55,846 bases of DNA from an uncultured Woeseiaceae bacterium (lineage in GTDB: Bacteria; Pseudomonadota; Gammaproteobacteria; Steroidobacterales; Woeseiaceae). The stretch spans positions 1 through 55,846 of the forward strand of contig CAJQPL010000050.1 in NCBI GenBank assembly GCA_905480215.1, given 5' to 3'. Below, in pieces: positions 7,407-17,870 of this stretch; position 1 is the stretch's first letter; every line of letters starts with the position of its first letter. The position numbers and the translations under genes were made by a program. The notes beneath the pieces are model-generated. The model made no database searches, was not told the DNA's origin, and saw only the letters and a list, made by a program, of their open reading frames with translations.

Positions 7407-9179
7407 TTACATCGGCCAGAAGAAGACTATGGCCGGTACGGACACGACAATGATCAATATTTCCAAAGGCAGTCCCATTCGCCAATAATCACCAAATCGA
7501 TAACCGCCGGGGCCCATTATTAGAGTGTTGTTCTTGTGACCAATAGGTGTAAGGAATGCACAGGATGCTGCGACTGCGACACCCATAAGAAAAGGGTCCG
7601 GATTGACCTCGAGTCGAGTCGCTATCTCGACCGCGATAGGTGCAGCGATCACAGCGGTTGCCGTATTGTTCATGACATCCGATAGAGTCATCGTCACGAT
7701 AACCAGCAGCGTAAGCACCACGACGGGTGAGAAGCCAACAGACAAGTCGACAATGCCGCCGGCTATCAATGCAGTGCCGCCAGTGGATTGCAATGCGCCA
7801 CCAATTGGAATCATCGATCCCAATAACACAATGACCGGCCACTCAATTGACGTATAGACATCGCGAATTGGAACTATATTCAGCAACACGTAAAGCGCAG
7901 TGGCGCAGCCCAAGGCGACAGGGAGGTAAACAATCCCCATACTCGCGATCACAATAGCGGTTGCAAAAATGGCAACTGCCAACCAAGCCTTGTCGCGCTG
8001 AATAACGCGTTGCCCCCGATCCGCAAGCGGCAGCAAACCCAGCCTGAGTGTCGTATCACTAAGACGATCATCGCCACCCAATAACAGCAACACGTCACCC
8101 GGTTGCAGTATTAGCTTGCGGATGTTCTGGTTAATTCTCTTGCCACCGCGCGACACGCCAACCAGCGCGACTTGATAACGGTATAACAAACGAAGTGACA
8201 TCGCCGAACGGCCGGCCAGGCGCGATGACCCCTGAACAACGGCTTCACTGAGAATCAGGTCATCGCGACCTAAGATCCCCTCACCCTTGCCGACGTACTC
8301 CAGCCCCATGTTACCGAGTGCTTCTTCGAGGCTATCCGGACTTGCTTCTACTACCAGAACATCGCCCGCCTTGATTTCGACCGATCTGGCAAGGCCAGAC
8401 TTTCGTTTGCCACGGCGCACCAGGCCGATGACCTCAATGTCGCTCTTACCAGCCAGTTCGTCCAGATCGCGGACTTGTTTGCCAATGACCGCCGACCCCT
8501 CGGGCACGCTCACCTCAGCGACGTAGTCCGCGAGCTCAAATAATTCTTCTCCGGCGTCGGCAGATTTACGTTCGGCGGGCAACAAGCGCCAACCAATCAA
8601 GGCGACATAGGCCACACCAACGATTGCGCAGGCGAGGCCCACTGGTGCGAAATCAAACATCCTGTACGGCTCGCCGAGTGCAACGCCGCGAAACTCCGCA
8701 ATAACAATATTAGGTGGCGTTCCAATCAGGGTAATCATGCCGCCAAGAATCGATGCAAATGACAGCGGCATTAACGACAGAGATGGGCTACGACCGGCCT
8801 TTTTTGCCGCCTGCATATCCACCGGCATCAACAGTGCCAGCGCAGCGACATTGTTCATTAGCGCGGACAACGCAGCCGCGAGGCCTGACATGATTGTGAT
8901 GTGAGTCGCGAGTTTTCTCGATGAATCAACGAGATAGCGTGCGACCAATTCGATGGCGCCGGAATTTGAAAGCCCCCGGCTAACAATCAGGACCAGCGCA
9001 ATGATGACAGTCGCCGGATGACCGAAGCCTGAAAAGGCCAGTTCCTTAGGCACCAGACCGGTTAGCAACGCGATCAGCAATGCGACGAATGCGACCAGGT
9101 CGTAGCGCCAGCGGCCCCAGATCAGGAAAACGAAAACAAAGGCTAATAAGGCAAAAAGGGTTGTTTGGTCTGTGGTCAC
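7407..9179 (-). CDS. SLC13-family permease with two TrkA-C domains
   Basis: About 590 residues from GTG 9179. I chose it because a GGAG ribosome site lies eight bases upstream and the family typically begins with a short TTDQ-type N-terminus; an in-frame ATG at 9239 would overlap the divergent gene. The N-terminal half has about five membrane helices, then two RCK_C (TrkA-C) regulatory domains (one around VSVPEGSAVIGKQVRDLDEL, one around AVVQGSSRLAGRSAM), then a second membrane half. The layout matches bacterial DASS/SLC13 anion symporters (sulfate, dicarboxylates); the substrate cannot be read from sequence. Confidence 0.85.
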   Translation of the reverse strand: MTTDQTTLFALLAFVFVFLIWGRWRYDLVAFVALLIALLTGLVPKELAFSGFGHPATVIIALVLIVSRGLSNSGAIELVARYLVDSSRKLATHITIMSGLAAALSALMNNVAALALLMPVDMQAAKKAGRSPSLSLMPLSFASILGGMITLIGTPPNIVIAEFRGVALGEPYRMFDFAPVGLACAIVGVAYVALIGWRLLPAERKSADAGEELFELADYVAEVSVPEGSAVIGKQVRDLDELAGKSDIEVIGLVRRGKRKSGLARSVEIKAGDVLVVEASPDSLEEALGNMGLEYVGKGEGILGRDDLILSEAVVQGSSRLAGRSAMSLRLLYRYQVALVGVSRGGKRINQNIRKLILQPGDVLLLLGGDDRLSDTTLRLGLLPLADRGQRVIQRDKAWLAVAIFATAIVIASMGIVYLPVALGCATALYVLLNIVPIRDVYTSIEWPVIVLLGSMIPIGGALQSTGGTALIAGGIVDLSVGFSPVVVLTLLVIVTMTLSDVMNNTATAVIAAPIAVEIATRLEVNPDPFLMGVAVAASCAFLTPIGHKNNTLIMGPGGYRFGDYWRMGLPLEILIIVVSVPAIVFFWPM

Positions 9180-9245
9180 AAATAAGGCTCCAAGTTGATC
9201 GTAGACCTTACGACAAAAGCGGCGAAGCCGCGATATCATTACGGT

Positions 9246-9929
9246 GTGATCTATTTGATACTAATCGCCGTTGTACTGATTGCCGTTTTTGGCCCGGGCA
9301 TCTGGGTACAACGTGTGCTCGCCAAATACAGTGAGCCAAACGACCGCTACTCAACAACTGGCGCAGGTCTGGCACGTCATTTGCTGGACATTCACGGCCT
9401 GCAATCGGTAGCGGTAGAGGCTACCGAAATTGGCGATCACTATGATCCAGTCGAAAAAGCCGTTCGTTTGACCGCAGAAAAGCATGACGGTCACTCGCTA
9501 ACCGCGATTGCGGTCGCCGCACACGAGGTTGGCCACGCACTGCAGGACTCCGAAGCCTATGGCCCGCTGCGTTGGCGAACACGTCTGGTTAAAGCTACCC
9601 GAGGAATCGAAAAGATCGGCGCAGGCGTACTGGTGATCTCGCCTTTTCTGGCCATATTGACCCGCGTACCAGCGCTGAGCCTGCTGACGTTTGGCGCCGG
9701 TCTGTTGACGTTAGCAACATCTGCGGTGGTGCATTTCGTTACCCTGCCCTCGGAATTCGATGCCAGTTTTAACCGCGCACTGCCATTACTCGACGAACAC
9801 AATATCCTGCTGCCGGTTGATAGACCCCATGCCCGGCGGCTGTTGACAGCCGCGGCTCTGACATACGTATCAGCCTCTCTAATGAGTCTTCTCAATATTG
9901 CGCGCTGGATCGCTATTCTACGACGTTAG
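9246..9929 (+). CDS. YugP-type zinc metallopeptidase
   Basis: About 227 residues. I chose GTG 9246 because family members begin with a short MIYxI-type membrane helix exactly there; TTG 9195 is an alternative that adds 17 residues. The N-terminal helix is followed by a soluble region with the zinc motif HEVGHALQ (about residue 93), a membrane hairpin (about 130-170), a segment LPSEFDASFNRALPLL typical of this family, and a C-terminal helix. It is a membrane protease of the PF04298 group whose substrates are generally unknown. Divergent from the SLC13 gene. Confidence 0.85.
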   Translation: MIYLILIAVVLIAVFGPGIWVQRVLAKYSEPNDRYSTTGAGLARHLLDIHGLQSVAVEATEIGDHYDPVEKAVRLTAEKHDGHSLTAIAVAAHEVGHALQDSEAYGPLRWRTRLVKATRGIEKIGAGVLVISPFLAILTRVPALSLLTFGAGLLTLATSAVVHFVTLPSEFDASFNRALPLLDEHNILLPVDRPHARRLLTAAALTYVSASLMSLLNIARWIAILRR

Positions 9930-10251
9930 ATGCCTCTTCATAAGTTATTGTTTTTCCTTATCTTTATCGTCGGAGGAGCGCGCCATCGCGGAACCCCAAC
10001 ATTTTCGCTGGTTTAGGGCGCCGCGCGCTGTTATTATCCGCGCCCGAAAGCCCGTCCTATCCAATGTGCAGCGATGAATTAGCTGCCGTAAGACGTCCCA
10101 CGGACCGGCAAGGATTTACGTGCACCCACCTCGATTTTCGCCGGGTTCTCGCTGTAGCAAAGCAATGCGAGCCGCTCGCGGTATGGCGATGGTTAAGGTT
10201 GGCGCCAAGAGATTACCGTTAATAGATTACTAACTGAGCTGATTTAAAGAG
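9930..10251 (+). other. Intergenic region with GC-rich hairpins upstream of EF-G (candidate structured RNA or leader)
   Basis: No convincing coding frame is present in these 322 bases. Several hairpins can be drawn on the plus strand: GGGCGC ... GCGCCC in about 10015-10049, and a longer one in which CGTAA ... TTACG encloses CGTCC-CAC-GGACG-like pairing (about 10088-10122). A CACCT ... CGGGTTC ... CTGTAGC stretch (about 10125-10160) faintly recalls the 3' arm of 6S RNA, but the other 6S signatures are missing. The last 15 bases provide an AAAGAG ribosome site for the next gene. Confidence 0.25.
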
Positions 10252-12335
<2,084 letters not shown>

Positions 12336-12369
12336 CAGCAGGGCTTAAGCTAAGGCAAATTCTGTCGAA

Positions 12370-13284
12370 TCAGGCCCCTGAGAGATTTTCTCTCAGGGGC
12401 CTTTTCTTTGCTGACATCACTGCGTCAGTTATGAAAAAGACAACGGCGAGCCATATAAATCCGAAGCAGATCAAATGTGCTGTGGTAAACGGCTCACCGT
12501 AATAAATTCCGATTACGAATGCCATTGAGGGCGCAAGGAACTGCATAAATCCAATCGTCGTAAGGGCCAACCGACGTGCCGCCAATGCGAAGAACAATAG
12601 CGGTAAAGCCGTTAGAGGCCCGGCCAAAACTAGCCAAAAATTCAGGGAGATATCGCCGCTTGCAAAGGCTATTTGACCGTTGGCGCTTATCAACGCGAAA
12701 CAGACAACAGCAAATGGCGCCAGTAACATAGTTTCAACAAACAAGCCTGGCATGCCGCCGATATTGACTCGTTTTCTGATGATGCCATACGTGCAAAAGG
12801 TAAACGCGACGGCAAGAGACACCCACGGAACTTGGCCACCCTTAATGGTAAGAACCATGACGCCTATGAAAGCAGATGCCACCGCAACGACTTGCAGTCG
12901 CCTTAAGCGTTCTCCAAACAAGACGACCCCAAACACCATATTGAGCAATGGATTGACGTAATAGCCCAGGCTCGCTTCAAAGATCTGATTGGCCTGAATC
13001 GCGAAGATGTACACCAGCCAGTTCACGCCAATTACCAGTGAAGAAGCGGCTAGCCAACCAAGCGTTTTCGGATCCGACAATGTGTTTCGAACTTCTTGCC
13101 ATTGACTTCGAAATGCAATGATGAGCGCACCGAATGGAATCGCCCATAGGATTCGATGCGAAAAAACTTCAAAGGGATCTACGCTGGCAACGATTTTGAA
13201 GTAAATCGGCATTACGCCCCACAGGAGATACGCAATCAGCGCTGCGATCAGACCTTCCCGAACGACTCTGTCAGAGTTTGGCAA
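12370..13284 (-). CDS. rarD: EamA-family transporter RarD
   Basis: A 304-residue membrane protein with ten predicted helices and two EamA repeats. RarD signatures are seen at the N-terminus (YLLWGVMPIYFKI, FEVFSHRILWAIP) and in the middle (NWLVYIFAIQANQIFEASLGYYVNPL). RarD proteins belong to the drug/metabolite transporter superfamily; the substrate is not established. The start lies four bases after the RND pump gene, so it is probably the last gene of an adaptor-pump-rarD operon. The final ten codons coincide with the terminator of the convergent EF-G gene. Confidence 0.9.
   Translation of the reverse strand: MPNSDRVVREGLIAALIAYLLWGVMPIYFKIVASVDPFEVFSHRILWAIPFGALIIAFRSQWQEVRNTLSDPKTLGWLAASSLVIGVNWLVYIFAIQANQIFEASLGYYVNPLLNMVFGVVLFGERLRRLQVVAVASAFIGVMVLTIKGGQVPWVSLAVAFTFCTYGIIRKRVNIGGMPGLFVETMLLAPFAVVCFALISANGQIAFASGDISLNFWLVLAGPLTALPLLFFALAARRLALTTIGFMQFLAPSMAFVIGIYYGEPFTTAHLICFGFIWLAVVFFITDAVMSAKKRPLRENLSGA
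12373..12405. terminator. Strong hairpin terminator of EF-G, inside the rarD 3' end
   Basis: A perfect 13-bp stem (GGCCCCTGAGAGA / TCTCTCAGGGGCC) with a TTT loop is followed by TTTTCTTT on the plus strand. It terminates the fusA2 transcript and also encodes the last ten codons of rarD on the other strand. Confidence 0.9.
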
Positions 13285-13288
13285 GGTC

Positions 13289-16200
13289 TTAATCTGCTAC
13301 CGGTACTTTTTGTGTCCGATTCAACGTCCAGTCGGTAATCTTTCGAAAACGAGCAAAACCATCGAGCTGTAGCATGAACAATGAGGGAATCAGGAACAGC
13401 GTAATCACGGTCGAAAATACAATGCCGAAACTGATCGAAATTGCGGTCGGAATTACATATTGGGCTTGTGCGCTTTTCTCAAACAATATTGGCATTAGTC
13501 CGACCGCTGTTGTGAACGAGGTCAGGATAATCGCTCGGAAACGCAGCGTTCCTGATTCGATCACGGCCTGACGTATTGGCTTGCCACTTTCTCGCGCCTT
13601 ATTAATGAAGTCCACCATAATCAAGCTGTCGTTAACAACAACACCTGCCAGTGCGAATAATCCGAAGAAGGAGAACATACTGATCGCGACCCCCATCACA
13701 ATATGTCCGATAACGGCACCAATAGCGGCAAATGGAATCACAGCCATAATAAGCAGCGGCTGACTGTATGAACGCAGGGGAATCGCTATAAGCGCGTAAA
13801 TCAGGAAAATCGCGAGAACCCCGGAGTAAATCATGTCCGTAGCGAGCTGCGCCTGATCTTTACTCGAGCCCTCGAGGCTGCTACTAACTCCTGGATGCCT
13901 CGCTAGCAACTCCGGAATAAAGTTCTCGTTCAAGTTACTTAGGACTTCCTGAGGCACAACAAGATTAGGATCGATATAGCCGGAAACCGTCACAGTTCGC
14001 TGACGATCCATACGATAAATTCTCGAATACCCCTTCCCGAATTCAACTTCAGCAACTGAGCCGAACGGCACTTCTTCACCAGACGGCGTGCGAATTCGCA
14101 TATTCTCGAGGTCTGCAATAGATCTGCGTTGCTCTTTGGGATAACGAACCATGACACGCAATTCGTCTTTTCCACGCTGAATACGTTGCGCTTCCTCACC
14201 GTAAAATGCTTGGCGAACTTGTCGACCCAGTGACGATTGGGTCAGGCCCAGGGCTTCTGCTTCAGGCTTTATTTTCAGACTAATTTCATCGCCGCCGGCA
14301 AATGCCGAGTTAGCAACGTCAAATACTCCCTCGAAACTAGCTAATTCCGATTCAAGTTCTGCGGCTGCATTCTCCAATGTTTTATAGTCTTCACCACTAA
14401 GACTCAAGCTAATCGGTGGACCTCCGCCGAATCCCCCAGCGGCCTGGAAATCCAATTCCTTCATCCCTGGAATTTCACCTATCCGGTCACGCCACATCGA
14501 CGTCACCTCGTCCATATCAAATGGCCTGTCCTGAGTCATCGGAAGTTCGACGAACATGACCGCGCCTGTTTCACCCCGTGTAAATACACCCAAGTGCTGG
14601 ACCATAGGCAGGGAATCCGGATTATTTCTAGCGTGCTCGTCGTTAAGATCAAGTAGTGCTGATTCAATCTTCAGCAACGCCTTATCACGTTCGCTCTCCG
14701 GAGTTCCGGATTCCATATCAAGCAACACTCGCGCAAATTCCTGACCAACATCGGGAAACAAGATCACTCTTGCCGCACCGCTCAGTATCAGACCGGAAGT
14801 CAGAATCAGTACCGCGAGAAAAACCGACAAAGTCAGACCACGATTGTCGACAGCCCTCTCAAGCATCGGTCGATAGACGTTCTTGATGAAGCGTTGCAGC
14901 CCATGTTGCACCCGACGTTGTAGCTTGAGAAAGAACCTTGGCAGCCGCTCCTTCATTGCAATTTGCCGTTGCGGACGAAACAGATCCTCCTCATCGACCG
15001 GCGGAATTTTAGATCTCGCCAAATGCGCCGGCAGAACGAGTTTTGATTCAATCAAGGAAAAGAACAGGCAAAGGATGATTACGAAACTCATCGCCTCAAA
15101 GAAAGTTCCGGCCGGACCAGAAATGAACATCATTGGTGCAAATGCAGCTATGGTTGTCAGGACCCCAAATGTTGCCGGAATCGCTACTTTGTGCGCGCCC
15201 TGAATCACATTGTCCAGTGTCTGACCATCCGCGCGGATTTTCGTATAGATGCTTTCGCCAATAATGATGGCGTCGTCGACCACGATACCGAGAACGATTA
15301 TGAATCCGAAAAGACTCAGCGTGTTTACTGTCACAGGCCAGACCGGCATAAGCCACAGCGCACCAAGAAAAGATATCGGCAAGCCGAGGATGACCCAGAA
15401 TGCAACTTTCATCCTCAGGAATAAGGATAGGGATATAAACACCAGTAGCGCACCACTAATCATGTTGCCATTCATCATCCGGAGCCGATCTTCCAGATAC
15501 CTTGGCAGATCGATCCAGGTGTCCATCTCGATACCATCGGGTAATGTCTTTTCCTTTTCGACCAGGTAGGCCTTAACGTCTTTAGCAGTCTGTATTTCAT
15601 TTTGCTGCCCGCCCGCGACTACCTCCAGCGTCACACTCGGATCGCCGTCGAAACGGCCATAGCCACTACTCTCAACAAATCCGTCTTCAATATTCGCAAT
15701 GTCGCCGAGCGTCAGGCGCGTGCCATCGGTAAAGGTCCGTAACACCAGCCGTGAAAAGTCTGCACCGGTGTATACCTGACCTTTTGTACGCAGCAGGAAG
15801 TCTCCGCCCTCTGTTTTGATTGTGCCGCCCGGGGTATCAACAGAGGAATTCCTGATGGCCTGAGAAATTTCGCTCATCGTCAAACCGTATTTGCGCAGCG
15901 TCTGTTCGGATACTTCAACGCTGATTTCGTAGGCCCGATCACCGAAATTGTTAATCTGATTCACAGATGGAATCTGTAACAGGTCGTTGCGCACTTCCTG
16001 AGAAATCGTTTTTCCTGCGAAAGGATCCAGTTCACCATGAATCGCGATCATCACGACTGGTCTCTTTGGTACAAATTTTGAATAGACAGGTTTTTCGGTC
16101 AGGCCAGGGAAGGTTGAGATCGCATCGACGCGTGTCTTCACTTCGCTCATCACCTCATTGAGATTCGCCTCGATATCCAACTCAATGACTACTCTACCGC

Positions 16201-16489
16201 TCCCTTCTGAAGCGAAAGACCAAATTCTCTTGATGCCTTCAATATCCTGCACCGACTCCTCGATCTTGACGACAACGCCCTCTTCAACTTCCTCAGGACC
16301 AGCGCCGAGATAGGCGACGTTGACCGTAATTGTGTTCAGCTCGAATTCGGGTTGCGTCTCCTTTCGGATTGAGAATGCGGACATGAGCCCGGCGACGATA
16401 ATTATGAACATCAGGAGATTGGCCGCAACGTGATTAGACGCGAACCAGGCAATAACGCCCTTTTCGTTAGTTGTTTCGCGTCTTTGCAT
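13289..16489 (-). CDS. RND efflux transporter, permease subunit (AcrB superfamily)
   Basis: A 1066-residue inner-membrane protein of the HAE/AcrB type: an N-terminal helix (VAANLLMFIIIVAGLMSAFSI), a large periplasmic loop, a block of helices with the proton-relay Asp pair in VVDDAIIIGES (about residue 403), a second long loop, and a final helix block containing VVNDSLIMVDFIN. It couples proton entry to substrate export together with the adaptor encoded two bases upstream. No outer-membrane channel gene or regulator lies nearby. The sequence does not tell the substrate. Confidence 0.92.
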   Translation of the reverse strand: MQRRETTNEKGVIAWFASNHVAANLLMFIIIVAGLMSAFSIRKETQPEFELNTITVNVAYLGAGPEEVEEGVVVKIEESVQDIEGIKRIWSFASEGSGRVVIELDIEANLNEVMSEVKTRVDAISTFPGLTEKPVYSKFVPKRPVVMIAIHGELDPFAGKTISQEVRNDLLQIPSVNQINNFGDRAYEISVEVSEQTLRKYGLTMSEISQAIRNSSVDTPGGTIKTEGGDFLLRTKGQVYTGADFSRLVLRTFTDGTRLTLGDIANIEDGFVESSGYGRFDGDPSVTLEVVAGGQQNEIQTAKDVKAYLVEKEKTLPDGIEMDTWIDLPRYLEDRLRMMNGNMISGALLVFISLSLFLRMKVAFWVILGLPISFLGALWLMPVWPVTVNTLSLFGFIIVLGIVVDDAIIIGESIYTKIRADGQTLDNVIQGAHKVAIPATFGVLTTIAAFAPMMFISGPAGTFFEAMSFVIILCLFFSLIESKLVLPAHLARSKIPPVDEEDLFRPQRQIAMKERLPRFFLKLQRRVQHGLQRFIKNVYRPMLERAVDNRGLTLSVFLAVLILTSGLILSGAARVILFPDVGQEFARVLLDMESGTPESERDKALLKIESALLDLNDEHARNNPDSLPMVQHLGVFTRGETGAVMFVELPMTQDRPFDMDEVTSMWRDRIGEIPGMKELDFQAAGGFGGGPPISLSLSGEDYKTLENAAAELESELASFEGVFDVANSAFAGGDEISLKIKPEAEALGLTQSSLGRQVRQAFYGEEAQRIQRGKDELRVMVRYPKEQRRSIADLENMRIRTPSGEEVPFGSVAEVEFGKGYSRIYRMDRQRTVTVSGYIDPNLVVPQEVLSNLNENFIPELLARHPGVSSSLEGSSKDQAQLATDMIYSGVLAIFLIYALIAIPLRSYSQPLLIMAVIPFAAIGAVIGHIVMGVAISMFSFFGLFALAGVVVNDSLIMVDFINKARESGKPIRQAVIESGTLRFRAIILTSFTTAVGLMPILFEKSAQAQYVIPTAISISFGIVFSTVITLFLIPSLFMLQLDGFARFRKITDWTLNRTQKVPVAD

Positions 16490-16491
16490 GC

Positions 16492-17640
16492 TTACTCTCC
16501 CACAGCAGCCGGCGACGCTGTAGCGCTAGCCTTAATCGACTGTTCGCCCGCAATGCGTACTGACATACCATTGACAGGCGCTGGCAACGCTGTTGCTAAA
16601 ATCCGCTCACCGCTTTCGACGCCAGCATTCACATAGATAAAGTCTGCATCTGCGCGAATGATGTTGACTCGGCGAACATCCAATTTGTTATTGTCGTCAA
16701 CCAAGACGATCTCGTCGGAGCCACGCACATATTGTCTGCTGATCTGGATGACATTGTCCGCGGACGCACCTTCGATTATCGCGCTAACAAATGTTCCCAT
16801 TGGCAAACTTGCTCCCTCAGAATGCAGAAAGTACGGATCTGCTATGCGCGCTACCGCATAAGTTACGCGACTTGCTTCATCCACTACGCCTTCCGATCGA
16901 ACAATTTGCGCTTGCCAATCCACAGGCTGGCCCTTTTGTATCGAAGACAGTCTCACGGTTGGGCCGGAGGCGTCTTTGCTTGTAGCTCTCGGCAACTCCA
17001 CGAACGCCAAATCCCGATCCGTCAACGGCAAGCGCACTTCGGCGAAATCTGTCGCAAATGTGACACCGAGTCGCGTACCCGGATTAACAAACTGCCCCAG
17101 ATCCGCCTCTTTTGATCGCACCATGCCCTCGTAGGGCAAACGTATGTAAGTCCTTTCCAGGTTGCGGTTTGCACGACTCAGCTCTGCCTTGGCCGTAGCC
17201 AAAGCCGCCGCAGCCGATGCCAGCTCGGATTCTGCACGGTAGCCCTGCAAGCGTAATTTGCTTGCGCCGTCAAACTCAATCTGGCGCTGATTCAGCACCG
17301 CCTCCGCCTGTTCGACGGCTGCCAGATAATTAACAGGGTCTATGCGCATCAACACTTCATTTGCCGAAAACACGCCACCTGCTACGAACTTCGGCGAAAT
17401 TGTCGTTATCGTCCCCGAAATCTCTGAACTTAGTATGGTTTCTGTCCGCGGTCGAACGGTGCCCTGACTCTGTACTTCAAACTGTGCGGTCATCGCCTCC
17501 AACTCGAAAACTTCAACCACTGGATCAAGATTGATCTGCTCCTTTTTCGGCGGTGCCGGTCGGCTAAGGTACATAGCCGCGGCGGCGGCAACGGCGAGCA
17601 CGGGTATGCCGACTACCAACAACAAACGATACATGCTCAA
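16492..17640 (-). CDS. RND efflux periplasmic adaptor subunit (HlyD/AcrA family)
   Basis: A 382-residue membrane-fusion protein. An N-terminal membrane anchor (LLLVVGIPVLAVAAAAAMYL) lacks a lipobox Cys, so it is anchored by the helix. The barrel-sandwich (VRPRTETILSSEISGTI), an alpha-hairpin of about 60 residues rich in Ala/Glu (AAVEQAEAVLNQRQ ... ATAKAELSRANRNLERT), and the beta-barrel domain (LGQFVNPGTRLG) follow in order. It bridges the inner-membrane pump to an outer-membrane channel. It is first in the operon; the promoter should lie in 17641-17870, shared with the divergent ATPase gene. Confidence 0.9.
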   Translation of the reverse strand: MSMYRLLLVVGIPVLAVAAAAAMYLSRPAPPKKEQINLDPVVEVFELEAMTAQFEVQSQGTVRPRTETILSSEISGTITTISPKFVAGGVFSANEVLMRIDPVNYLAAVEQAEAVLNQRQIEFDGASKLRLQGYRAESELASAAAALATAKAELSRANRNLERTYIRLPYEGMVRSKEADLGQFVNPGTRLGVTFATDFAEVRLPLTDRDLAFVELPRATSKDASGPTVRLSSIQKGQPVDWQAQIVRSEGVVDEASRVTYAVARIADPYFLHSEGASLPMGTFVSAIIEGASADNVIQISRQYVRGSDEIVLVDDNNKLDVRRVNIIRADADFIYVNAGVESGERILATALPAPVNGMSVRIAGEQSIKASATASPAAVGE

Positions 17641-17870
17641 AAATTCCTTAATTAAGTTCTTGCAGGGGTCAAGTACACGGCCACAGTCTGACGCTTTTCC
17701 TCTGCGAAATCAGTTTTGTTAACACAAACACCCCAAATTTCGCTAAACCCTTGGCCTATCCGCTCTTCACGCATTTTGTGACATAACTCCCTGAATTATA
17801 GTTCCCCAGGCTACAAACTGGTCATCTGGAATGACCGAACAAAAAGATCGGTCTCACATTTGCTGATCGG

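Noticed and set aside
9940..10230. 6S RNA gene
   Set aside because: Only a short 3'-arm-like segment is similar; the GAGCCGAU-type 5' signature and the usual neighbour gene are missing.
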